DNA from: Pseudomonadota bacterium
Lineage (GTDB): Bacteria > Pseudomonadota > Alphaproteobacteria > Rhizobiales > Beijerinckiaceae
Assembly: GCA_023452965.1 (NCBI GenBank)
Contig: JAEXUU010000451.1
Location: 1-8,461 of the forward strand
DNA length: 8,461 nucleotides
Reading direction: 5' to 3'
The notes under the pieces were generated by a model that saw only the letters and a list, made by a program, of their open reading frames with translations, made no database searches and was not told the DNA's origin. Of this stretch, positions 1 to 6,357 are shown in pieces. The stretch's first letter is position 1. Each line of letters opens with the position of its first letter. The translations under genes were made by a program, and so were the position numbers.

Positions 1-3
1 CAT
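1..3 (-). CDS. Possible start codon of a gene running off the left edge
   Basis: The first three bases read ATG on the minus strand. A GGGAGG ribosome binding site lies at 14-9, separated from the ATG by five bases. It is the next open position after the DppC-type permease on the same strand. In dipeptide/oligopeptide importer operons the ATPase gene usually follows the permeases, so an ATPase start is the natural guess. No coding sequence beyond the start codon is visible, so the product is unproven. Confidence 0.35.
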
Positions 4-30
4 ACGCGCCTCCCATTCAGCAACAATCGA

Positions 31-135
31 GTCATCCCGGGCGACCGAAGGGAGACCCGGGATCCATGCCGGGACGCCACCCGGCAATGCTCAGGCATGG
101 GTCCCGGGTCTCCGTTGCGCTGCGCCCGGGATGAC
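31..135. repeat. Palindromic intergenic repeat (105 bp), element A
   Basis: A large imperfect palindrome. The outer arms GTCATCCCGGGCG (31-43) and CGCCCGGGATGAC (123-135) are exact 13-base reverse complements. The inner arms (51-70 and 94-113) match over 20 bases with one mismatch. About 23 bases form the central loop. It lies between the stop of the DppC-type permease and the probable start of the next gene on the same strand, so it would be transcribed within the operon. There it could stabilise the upstream message or reduce read-through. The architecture fits the REP-like families that are dispersed in many Hyphomicrobiales genomes. No T-run follows it, so it does not look like a plain intrinsic terminator. 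Confidence 0.8.
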
Positions 136-166
136 TGGCGCATTTTTGGAGGCAAAGGATGGATCA

Positions 167-1048
167 TCATCGCTTCAGCCTCGGATTGACCTGGTCGCGG
201 ACCTGGTCGCCGACGAGGTTGATCGCGACGATCAGCAGGATCAGGGCAAGGCCCGGATAGATCGAGATCCAGTAGCGGCCGGACAGCATGTACTGGAAGC
301 CGTTGGCGATCAGCGAACCCAGCGAGGGTTCCGTCACGGGCAGGCCGACGCCGAGGAAGGACAGCGTCGCCTCGAGCGCGATCGCATTCGCCACCTGCAC
401 GGTCGCGACCACGATCAGCGGCGGCAGGCAGTTGGGCAGGATGTGGCGCCAGACCACCTGCCGCGCCGGCAGCGGCGTCGAGAGCGCCGCCTCGACATAG
501 TCCTTGCCGCGCTCGGCCGAGGCCGCGCCATGGGCGGTGCGGGCGAAATAGGCGTATTGCGCGGCGGCGAGCGCGGCGATCAGTTGCGCCTTGCCCTGGC
601 CGAGCAGCGCCGAGATCACCAGCGCCAGCAGGATCGCCGGGAAGGCGAGCTGCAGGTCGATCACCCGCATGATGAAGGCCTCGCGCCTTCCGCCGAGATA
701 GGCGGCGGAGATGCCGAGCGTGACACCCACCGCGAAGGCGATGGCGCCGGCGACCAGCCCCATCTGCAGGGAGATGCGCAGGCCGTAGAGGATGGCCGAG
801 AACAGGTCGCGCCCCTGCGCGTCGGTGCCGAGCCAGTGCGTGTAGCCGCCGGAGCCGACATAGCCCGGCGGCCGGCGGGCATCCATCAGCGCGAGCTTGG
901 CGAGGTCGTACGGGTCCTGCGGGGCGATCAGCGGGGCGAGCAGGGCGACGCCGACCAGCGCCACGACGACGGCGAGCGCCGCGACCGCGATCCTGCTCTC
1001 GCGGAACTCGGCCCAGAAGCGGGCGGCGGGCGAATCCTTCCGCATCAT
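167..1048 (-). CDS. ABC transporter permease, DppC/OppC type
   Basis: The second inner-membrane permease of a peptide-type (family 5) ABC importer, 293 aa, a normal length for DppC/OppC. It has an N-terminal membrane helix (about residues 20-42). The family signature LGTDAQGRDLFSAILYGLRI follows at 73-92. Further hydrophobic segments lie at about 94-118, 132-150, 153-170, 208-235 and 262-280. The cytoplasmic EAA loop that docks on the ATPase starts at E186-A187-A188 and ends near HILPN (202-206). The usual glycine four positions after the second alanine is a proline here (P192). The start ATG (1048-1046) overlaps the stop of the DppB-type gene as ATGA, so the two are probably translationally coupled. 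The N-terminal stretch MMRKDSPAARFWAEF is typical of the family. The transported substrate cannot be read from the permease; peptides, opines or other amide solutes are possible. Confidence 0.93.
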   Translation of the reverse strand: MMRKDSPAARFWAEFRESRIAVAALAVVVALVGVALLAPLIAPQDPYDLAKLALMDARRPPGYVGSGGYTHWLGTDAQGRDLFSAILYGLRISLQMGLVAGAIAFAVGVTLGISAAYLGGRREAFIMRVIDLQLAFPAILLALVISALLGQGKAQLIAALAAAQYAYFARTAHGAASAERGKDYVEAALSTPLPARQVVWRHILPNCLPPLIVVATVQVANAIALEATLSFLGVGLPVTEPSLGSLIANGFQYMLSGRYWISIYPGLALILLIVAINLVGDQVRDQVNPRLKR

Positions 1049-2015
1049 GCCCGCCCCTTCCGCAGGCGCGGATCGAGCGCGAAATAGGTCAGGTCGACCA
1101 CGAAATTGATCATGATGAAGACGAAGGCGACCAGCATCAGATAGGCGACCATCACCGGCCGGTCGAGCGACTGGATGGAGTCGATGATCAGCTTGCCGAT
1201 GCCCGGCCAGCGAAGATCGTCTCGGTCACCACGGCGAAGGCGAGCGTCGAGGCGAATTCGAGCCCGAACACCGTGACGAGCGGGATCGAGATCAGCCGCA
1301 GCACATGCCGGCGCAGCACCGTCCATTCCGACAGGCCTGCGGCGCGGGCGAACTTCACCGTGTCGCTCAGCATGACCTCGCGGGTGCCCGCCCGCGCGAG
1401 GCGCGTCATCAAAGCGAGCTTGAAGAAGGCGAGATTGGCGGCCGGCAGCAGCATGTGGCTGAGCCCGTTCGCGGTCAGGAAGCTCCATTCGATGCCGAAC
1501 AGCGCGGCGGTGTCGCCGCGCCCGCCGGCCGGCAGGATCTGCAGCTCGACGGCGAAGGTCATGATCAGCACGAGGCCGATCCAGAAGGTCGGCACCGAGA
1601 AGCCGAGGATCGAGAGCGCCATGATCGCCTTGGCGAGGACGCTGTCCGGCCGGTAGCCGGCATAGATGCCGGCGGGAATGCCGATCAGCGCCGCGCCGAC
1701 CACGGCCGCGACCGTCAGTTCCAGTGTCGCCGGCAGGCGCGACAGGATCAGCTCCAGCACGGGCATGCCGAAGACGAAGGAGCGGCCGAAATCGCCGTGC
1801 AGCACGCGGCCAAGAAAGGTGAAGTACTGCTCCCAGAGCGGCCGGTCGAGGCCGTAGCGGGCGATCGTCTCGAGCCTGATGTCCTGGCTGACATCGGGGC
1901 CGATCAGCACGTCGATCGGATTGCCGATGGCGTAGACGCCGACGAACACCAGCGCCGACATGACGAGCATGACGACGAGCGCCTGCAGGATGCGCTCGAT
2001 GACGTGCGTCAGCAT
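1045..2015 (-). pseudogene. ABC transporter permease, DppB/OppB type, with a single-base frameshift
   Basis: The first permease of the importer. Read from the ATG at 2015 the protein matches the DppB family throughout: N-terminal helix (MLTHVIERILQALVVMLVMS), the IGNPIDVLIGP region, the GDFGRSFVFGMPV segment, SRLPATLELT, and an EAA-type loop (VKFARAAGLSEWTVLRRH). After ETIFA (codon 269) the frame is lost and the protein ends at 1188 after GRASAS, 275 aa in all. The expected C-terminus (WPGIGKLIIDSIQSLDRPVM..., ending DPRLRKGRA) continues intact in another frame to 1045. One base is missing between 1209 and 1210. Restoring it gives a 323-aa protein of normal length. As read, the product lacks the last membrane helix. 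All other family features are intact, so this is either a very recent mutation or a sequence error. There is no strong ribosome binding site before the ATG, and no better start was found. Confidence 0.88.
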
Positions 2016-2051
2016 AGGCTGGACATCGCCCGGATGGTCCTCGCAGCCCCT

Positions 2052-2084
2052 GTCCCGGGCGACCGCGAGGCGGTCGGATGGGAC
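2052..2084. repeat. Hairpin in the creatininase-permease gap, related to element A
   Basis: The 94-bp gap between the creatininase-family gene and the DppB-type gene contains a strong stem. CGACCGC (2060-2066) and GCGGTCG (2070-2076) pair around a 3-base loop. An outer pair, GTCCC (2052-2056) and GGGAC (2080-2084), extends it beyond a 3x3 internal loop. The word TCCCGGGCGACCG (2053-2065) also occurs at 35-47 inside element A. This suggests a truncated or diverged copy of that repeat. It lies in the transcribed gap and may modulate expression of the permeases relative to the hydrolase. Confidence 0.55.
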
Positions 2085-2109
2085 CCGGAGGTTGCGGGAC
2101 CATAGTCCA

Positions 2110-2811
2110 TTACGGCCAGCTCTCCACCATCGCCGCGCGCGTCTCCTCGACGCCGACGGCCCAGAGCCGGAGCATCTCCTCGTCGGGCTTCTGGTAGCAG
2201 CCGTGGAAATTGCCGTCGCCGAGGATCTCGCGCTTCCGGGCCGGATTGGCGGCCTGGTAGAGGGCACTGTCGAAGGGCGGCTTGACCGCATCCGGCATCG
2301 CGACTCCGGCCAGGCGGTTCCAGGGAAAATTCTCCATCCAGGAGGCATGCGAGGCGGCCGGGTCGACCTGCCGGACTGCCGCCTGGAAGCGCGGTCCGGC
2401 CCACCAGTTGTGCATCCTGACGCTGGCGTCGGGGCGCTTGCCCATCCACTCCGTCGCGAAGGTCATCGCCGGCGAATTGCCGCCATGGCCGTTGACCAGC
2501 ACGATGCGCCGGAAGCCGGAGCGGTAGAAGCCCTCGAGCAGATCCTCGAGCAGCGCGATATAGGTGCTCATCCGCAGCGAGACCGTGCCGGGATAGGCGG
2601 TGAAGCCCGGCGTCATGCCATAGGCCTGCACCGGAAAGACCGGAATGCCGAGCGGCTCGGCGGCTTCATTCGCGACCCGCTCGGCCAGGATCGCATCGGT
2701 GGCGAGGCTGAGATAGGCGTGCTGCTCGATGCAGCCGAGCGGCAGAACGCAGCGGTCGTCGCGCCTCGCCTGCTCCTCGATCTGCATCCAGTTCATCTCA
2801 GCGACGAGCAC
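2110..2811 (-). CDS. Creatininase-family metal-dependent amidohydrolase
   Basis: A member of the creatininase family, cytoplasmic enzymes with a two-metal centre that hydrolyse cyclic or linear amides (creatininase, MftE and FAPy deformylase are members). With the start chosen here it has 233 aa. The metal-site signature LPLGCIEQHAYLSLATD gives likely ligands E29, H31 and D39. VNGHGGN gives H109, and a third conserved patch (SHASWMEN) gives E160. The GTG at 2811 was chosen because AAGGA (2823-2819) lies seven bases upstream and the protein then begins MLVAEMNWMQIEE, close to the usual family start. An in-frame ATG at 2883 would add 24 residues. It has no ribosome binding site and would bury the divergent promoter and operator. 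As first gene of the operon with peptide-type permeases, the enzyme probably acts on the imported solute. True creatininase activity is not implied. The family call is firm; the substrate is unknown. Confidence 0.9.
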   Translation of the reverse strand: MLVAEMNWMQIEEQARRDDRCVLPLGCIEQHAYLSLATDAILAERVANEAAEPLGIPVFPVQAYGMTPGFTAYPGTVSLRMSTYIALLEDLLEGFYRSGFRRIVLVNGHGGNSPAMTFATEWMGKRPDASVRMHNWWAGPRFQAAVRQVDPAASHASWMENFPWNRLAGVAMPDAVKPPFDSALYQAANPARKREILGDGNFHGCYQKPDEEMLRLWAVGVEETRAAMVESWP

Positions 2812-2848
2812 GGCCAAATCCTTGCGTTTCGGCAAAAGCACGTCATCC

Positions 2849-2877
2849 TTGACAGTGGCATAGGGGGTCGTCAAGTT
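2849..2877 (+). promoter_or_regulatory. Candidate promoter of the marR-solute-binding-protein operon
   Basis: A perfect TTGACA -35 box lies at 2849-2854 on the plus strand. Sixteen bases on, TCAAGT (2871-2876) could act as a weak -10 element, putting the transcript start near 2883 and leaving a leader of about 25 bases before the MarR start codon. The -10 match is only three of six, so the exact promoter is uncertain. A TTGACG on the opposite strand (2874-2869) could similarly serve as a -35 box for the divergent creatininase-permease operon. Confidence 0.4.
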
Positions 2878-2889
2878 CCACATGGAACT
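2874..2889. promoter_or_regulatory. Candidate MarR operator palindrome
   Basis: AGTTCCA (2874-2880) and TGGAACT (2883-2889) are perfect 7-base inverted arms around a CA centre, a 16-bp site of the size and symmetry bound by MarR dimers. It lies in the 96-bp divergent region. It overlaps the likely -10/+1 of the regulator promoter and the TTGACG box on the minus strand, so a bound repressor could block both directions. That this particular MarR binds here is an inference from position and symmetry. Confidence 0.6.
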
Positions 2890-2907
2890 AAGTCAGGAAG
2901 TGCCGAG

Positions 2908-3459
2908 ATGCGCCATGCACCGACTGCCTTGTCGAAGTTGGACAGCGAGCGCGAGGCCGCTCTGCGCAATCTCGATCCGCTGATCGTCACCAAGCTCTGG
3001 GACAATCCCTGCTGGCTTTCCTTCCGGCTGAACTTCATCGCCTTCCGCTTCAACGATCCAGTCTATCGCTGGATCGAGGCGCGCTACGGGCTGGTCCGGC
3101 CGGAATTCGTCGCGCTCTACGCGGTTGGCTTGAAGGGTGGCGTCGCCGCCAAGAACATCGTCGCCTCCGCGGGGCTGCCGAAGAACACGCTGTCGCGTGC
3201 GATCCAGAAGCTGCTCCAGCGCCGCCTGCTCAAGCGCGAGACCGACCCTGAGGATCTGCGCAGCTATGTTCTGGCGCTGACGCCGACCGGCCGCGCCATC
3301 TTCGACGAGACCATGCCGCGGATGGTGCAGCAGCAGGCCGCGATGCTCGGCACATTGACCGAGGCCGAGCAGAAGCAGCTCTGCGAGCTCCTGGACAAGA
3401 TGGTGATCGCCTCTCCGATCTGGCCTGCCGACCTCGAACCCGAAAGCAACCCGTCATGA
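2908..3459 (+). CDS. MarR-family transcriptional regulator
   Basis: A 183-aa cytoplasmic DNA-binding protein with the MarR winged-helix fold. The helix-turn-helix runs about 79-104 (GVAAKNIVASAGLPKNTLSRAIQKLLQ), with KNTLSRAIQKLLQ as the recognition helix. The wing DPEDLRSYVLALT (113-125) keeps the family Asp and Arg. LTPTGRAIF and a C-terminal dimerisation helix follow. The N-terminal extension of about 30 residues is longer than in minimal MarR proteins. The ATG at 2908 was chosen because AGGAAG lies seven bases upstream; the open frame continues further upstream without signals. Its stop overlaps the start of the solute-binding-protein gene (ATGA). With a palindrome just upstream and a divergent transport operon, it is probably a ligand-responsive local repressor of both arms and of itself. 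Confidence 0.92.
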   Translation: MRHAPTALSKLDSEREAALRNLDPLIVTKLWDNPCWLSFRLNFIAFRFNDPVYRWIEARYGLVRPEFVALYAVGLKGGVAAKNIVASAGLPKNTLSRAIQKLLQRRLLKRETDPEDLRSYVLALTPTGRAIFDETMPRMVQQQAAMLGTLTEAEQKQLCELLDKMVIASPIWPADLEPESNPS

Positions 3460-5060
3460 CGCAGACCTTGCCGCGCATCTTTCCGCTCTGGCGCCGTGCC
3501 GCGCTCGCTGCCCTGTTCGGGGTCGCGCTCGCCGGCCCGGCGCTCGCCCAGAACCTGACGATCGGCGTGCGCGCCGGCCCGGAATCGATCGACCCGCATT
3601 TCACCGCGACCGGTACCCATGCGGAGGCTCTGAAGCATGTCTTCGACACGCTGACCTGGTCGGGCGACAAGCTGCAGATCGAGCCGCGCCTGGCGACGAG
3701 CTGGAAGGCGATCGAACCCTCCGTCTGGGAGTTCAAGCTGCGACCCGGCGTGAAGTTCCACGACGGGTCCGACTTCACGGCCGAGGACGTCAAGTTCTCG
3801 ATCGAGCGCATCCCGGTCGTCGCCGGGCCGAACCCGACGACGATCTATGTCCGGCGCGTCAAGGAGGTGAAGATCGTCGATCCGCTGACCGTGCACGTCG
3901 TCACTGATGGGCCGGCGCCGAACCTGCCGAACGATTTCATCCGGCTCTTCATCGTCTCGCACAAGGCCGCCGCCGGCCTGACCAAGGACAATGCCAACGA
4001 GGCCTTCAACAGCGGCAAGGCGGCGATCGGCACCGGCCCGTACAAATTCGTCTCCTGGACGCCGAAGGACCAGCTCGTCCTCGACCGTTTCGACGGCTAC
4101 TGGGGCGAGAAGGAGCCCTGGGCCCGGGTGCTGCGCAAGGAGCTGCCGAACGATGCCGCCCGCGTTGCCCAGCTCAAGGCCGGCCAGGTCGACATCATCG
4201 TGCGCGCGCCTGCTTCCGACGTGCCGACGCTGAAGCGCGATGCCAAGCTCTCGGTCGCGACCATCGACACCGTCTACGTCTTCAACATGGAGCTCGACAT
4301 GCGGGACAAGTCCCCGCAGGTCAGCGCCAAGGACGGCTCGCCCCTCCCGAAGAACCCGCTGCAGGACGCCAAGGTCCGCGAGGCGATCGACCTCGCCATC
4401 GACCGGCCGGCGCTGGCGGAGATCGCGATGGAAGGGCTCGGCGCACCGGTCAATCAGCTCGTGACGCCGGATATCGCCGGCTACAACAAGAGCCTGCCGC
4501 CGCTGAAGCCCGATCTCGCCAAGGCGAAGAAGCTGATGGAGGAAGCGGGCTACCCCAATGGCTTCAAGGTCGGCTTCTCCTTCACCAGCGACCGCCTGCC
4601 CGGCGACCGGCAGGTCGGCACCTCGATCGCCCAGATGCTGGCCCGCATCGGCATCGACGTGAACGCCAACGCCCAGCCCGGCGCGGTTTTCTTCCCGACC
4701 CGCCTGCGCGGCGAGTTCTCGCTCTCCATGTCCGGCTGGGGCACGCTGACCGGCGAGGCGAACTACACGCTCTCCTCGGTGGTGCATTCCAATGATCCCG
4801 CCAAGAAGCTCGGGGCCTTCAACGTGCTCGGCTACAAGAATGCCGAGCTCGACAAGCTGATCGAGGATGCCGCGGTCGAGATGGACGAGGCCAAGCGCAA
4901 CGACCTGCTGGCGCAGGCCAACGCTATCGTCGCCAAGGATCGGCCGCGCCTGCCGATCGTCGCCGTCGGCTCGGCCTGGGCGATGCAGAAGGCCAAGGTG
5001 ACGATCCGCCCGCGCGTCGACGAGGACACGCTAGCCATGGACATCAAGCCTGCGAAGTGA
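3456..5060 (+). CDS. ABC transporter substrate-binding protein, family 5 (peptide/opine/nickel type)
   Basis: The periplasmic receptor of a peptide-type ABC importer, 534 aa. A clear Sec signal peptide is present: an N-region with R13-R14, a hydrophobic core (about 15-27), and cleavage after A29-L30-A31, so the mature protein begins QNLTIGVRAGPESIDPHF. No lipobox cysteine is present. The family 5 signature LRPGVKFHDGSDFTAEDVKFS lies at 95-115, and GTGPYKFVSW at about 192-201. ATG (3456-3458) overlaps the MarR stop, implying coupled translation of regulator and receptor. The partner permeases are encoded divergently on the minus strand, so receptor and membrane channel are likely co-regulated from the shared control region. 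The ligand is not deducible. The neighbouring amidohydrolase and isoaspartyl peptidase suggest a peptide or amide compound. Confidence 0.95.
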   Translation: MTQTLPRIFPLWRRAALAALFGVALAGPALAQNLTIGVRAGPESIDPHFTATGTHAEALKHVFDTLTWSGDKLQIEPRLATSWKAIEPSVWEFKLRPGVKFHDGSDFTAEDVKFSIERIPVVAGPNPTTIYVRRVKEVKIVDPLTVHVVTDGPAPNLPNDFIRLFIVSHKAAAGLTKDNANEAFNSGKAAIGTGPYKFVSWTPKDQLVLDRFDGYWGEKEPWARVLRKELPNDAARVAQLKAGQVDIIVRAPASDVPTLKRDAKLSVATIDTVYVFNMELDMRDKSPQVSAKDGSPLPKNPLQDAKVREAIDLAIDRPALAEIAMEGLGAPVNQLVTPDIAGYNKSLPPLKPDLAKAKKLMEEAGYPNGFKVGFSFTSDRLPGDRQVGTSIAQMLARIGIDVNANAQPGAVFFPTRLRGEFSLSMSGWGTLTGEANYTLSSVVHSNDPAKKLGAFNVLGYKNAELDKLIEDAAVEMDEAKRNDLLAQANAIVAKDRPRLPIVAVGSAWAMQKAKVTIRPRVDEDTLAMDIKPAK

Positions 5061-5077
5061 AAAGAGCTGGTCGCTAT

Positions 5078-5227
5078 CCCCCTCCCCCTTGCGGGGAGGG
5101 ACCAGGGGTGGCAGCGCAAAAGCGCGCATCGCCACCCTCCGGCCTACTGCCTGACCCGATCTAGCGCCCACGAGCGCTCACCCAGTCATTCGCCCCTGCT
5201 CCTACCCGACCCGTAAGGGGGAGGGGG
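5078..5227. repeat. Palindromic intergenic element (150 bp), element B
   Basis: It fills most of the 189-bp gap between the solute-binding protein and isoaspartyl peptidase genes. The termini CCCCCTCCCCCTT (5078-5090) and AAGGGGGAGGGGG (5215-5227) are exact 13-base inverted repeats. Inside are an alternative stem of CCCTCCCC (5080-5087) with GGGGAGGG (5093-5100), a stem GGGTGGC (5106-5112)/GCCACCC (5131-5137) enclosing GCGC-AAAA-GCGC (5114-5125), and AGCGC (5163-5167)/GCGCT (5174-5178). The two halves are diffusely inverted-similar beyond the tips. This fits a mobile REP/MITE-like intergenic repeat. It has no coding capacity and no T-run typical of a terminator. Confidence 0.75.
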
Positions 5228-5249
5228 CTCGTCGAGGTTTACGATCACC

Positions 5250-6197
5250 ATGACCATCGCTCTCGCCATCCATGGCGGCTGCGGCACCTTGCCCAAATCC
5301 GAAATGACCGACGCCGAATGGGCCGAGGCCAAGGCCCATCTCGCCAAGTCGCTGCGTGCCGGCTGGGCGGTCCTGACCAAGGGCGGCAGTGCCGTCGACG
5401 CGGTCGAGGCTGCCGTCGTGGTGATGGAGGATTCCGCGCATTTCAATGCCGGCCACGGCGCCGCCCTCAATGCCGATGGCGAGCATGAACTCGACGCCTC
5501 GATCATGGACGGCGCGACGCTGGCAGCCGGCGCGCTCTGCGCCGTCAAGCGGATCCGTAATCCCATCACCGCCGCCAAGGCGCTGATGCATCGCGGCGAC
5601 CCGCTGCTGCTGACCGGGCCGGCCGGCGACGCCTTCGCCCAGGCCGAGGGGCTCGATATGGTCGCGACCGACTACTTCACCACCGAGCGTCGGCGCAAGA
5701 ACCTCGCTTCTATGAAGATTCGCGAGCTCGTTGGGACCATGGCGGGGGCGAGCGAGGCCGAGAAGCACGGCACGGTCGGCGCCGTCGCCCGTGATCGGGC
5801 CGGCCACCTCGCCGCCGCGACCTCGACCGGCGGCTACACCAACAAGCCGCCCGGGCGCGTCGGCGACTCCCCGATCATCGGCGCCGGCACCTATGCCCGC
5901 GACGGGCGCTGTGCCGTTTCCGGCACCGGCAAGGGCGAGTACTTCATCCGCTATTGCGTCGGGCACGAGATCGCGTCGCTGATCGGCTATGCCGGGCTCT
6001 CGCTGCAGGACGCAGCGGACCGCGCCATCGCCGAGCTCAGCGCCCACAGGATCGGCGCCGGCCTCGTCGCCGTCGGCGCCGATGGCACGATCGTCGCCCC
6101 CTACAATTCTGAGGGCATGTATCGCGGCTGGGTCACGCCGGACGGGCTCGTCCATGTCGCGACCCATGCCGATGTCGACATGGTGGGGCAGGCGTGA
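5250..6197 (+). CDS. iaaA: Isoaspartyl peptidase/L-asparaginase (Ntn hydrolase)
   Basis: A plant-type asparaginase that cleaves beta-aspartyl (isoaspartyl) dipeptides and L-asparagine. It is made as a precursor that cuts itself before a threonine, which becomes the N-terminal nucleophile. The length, 315 aa, is close to the family norm. It has the N-terminal AIHGGCG (6-12), FNAGHGAALN (65-74), and the autocleavage site HG-TVGAVA with nucleophile T175. The substrate-contact region STGGYTNKPPGRVGDSPIIGAGTYA (192-216) includes R203 and D206. SGTGKGEYFIR (224-234) and the family C-terminal NSEGMYRGW follow. The predicted subunits are alpha 1-174 and beta 175-315. No signal peptide is present, so it acts in the cytoplasm, where it could hydrolyse peptides brought in by the importer encoded nearby. 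A GAGG lies 12 bases before the ATG, a weakly placed ribosome binding site. Only 22 bases separate the start from element B. Confidence 0.95.
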   Translation: MTIALAIHGGCGTLPKSEMTDAEWAEAKAHLAKSLRAGWAVLTKGGSAVDAVEAAVVVMEDSAHFNAGHGAALNADGEHELDASIMDGATLAAGALCAVKRIRNPITAAKALMHRGDPLLLTGPAGDAFAQAEGLDMVATDYFTTERRRKNLASMKIRELVGTMAGASEAEKHGTVGAVARDRAGHLAAATSTGGYTNKPPGRVGDSPIIGAGTYARDGRCAVSGTGKGEYFIRYCVGHEIASLIGYAGLSLQDAADRAIAELSAHRIGAGLVAVGADGTIVAPYNSEGMYRGWVTPDGLVHVATHADVDMVGQA

Positions 6198-6216
6198 GCG
6201 GCGATCATCTCCTCTC

Positions 6217-6335
6217 AGCCCTCATCCTGAGAAGGCCGCGTAAGCGGCCGTCTCGAAGGATGATCCAGCTGGTCAGGGAGTTTTCTGGAGCCTCCTTCGA
6301 GACGCGATCTGCGATCGCGCCTCAGGATGAGGGCT
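6217..6335. repeat. Palindromic intergenic element (119 bp), element C
   Basis: It occupies the gap between the isoaspartyl peptidase and the reductase genes. The outer arms AGCCCTCATCCTGAG (6217-6231) and CTCAGGATGAGGGCT (6321-6335) are exact over 15 bases. The inner arms GTCTCGAAGGA (6250-6260) and TCCTTCGAGAC (6293-6303) are exact over 11. Each side carries its own hairpin: GGCCGC-GTAA-GCGGCC (6234-6249) on the left and CGCGATC-TGC-GATCGCG (6303-6319) on the right. This gives a four-stem cruciform. The CCTCATCCTGAG/TCTCGAAGGATG words are typical of a dispersed repeat in Hyphomicrobiales genomes (recalled, not searched). Confidence 0.85.
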
Positions 6336-6357
6336 TCGGATGGGAGAAGGCGGGCTC

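Noticed and set aside
31..135. CRISPR array or attachment site
   Set aside because: There is one palindromic unit, not regularly spaced direct repeats, and no integrase or tRNA gene is nearby.
131..1087. Long plus-strand open frame opposite the DppC-type permease
   Set aside because: Its composition is Arg/Asp/Gln-rich low-complexity, with no domain; it is the antisense shadow of a clear membrane protein gene in high-GC DNA.
1200..1215. Programmed ribosomal frameshift in the DppB-type gene
   Set aside because: No slippery heptamer or stimulatory structure is evident, and permeases of this family are not known to use one; deletion or sequence error is simpler.
1960..2907. Upstream extension of the MarR open frame
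   Set aside because: It has no protein-like features, runs antisense to the creatininase gene, and the ATG at 2908 has a strong ribosome binding site and family-consistent start.
3264..4787. 507-residue minus-strand open frame under the solute-binding protein
   Set aside because: Shadow of the solute-binding protein, which has a signal peptide and family motifs; the antisense translation has none.
5080..5100. Hairpin after the solute-binding protein as a Rho-independent terminator
   Set aside because: The stem is followed by ACCAGGGG, not a T-run, and it is part of a larger palindromic element.
5202..6167. Minus-strand open frame opposite the isoaspartyl peptidase
   Set aside because: Shadow composition; the plus strand carries the full asparaginase signature with its catalytic threonine.
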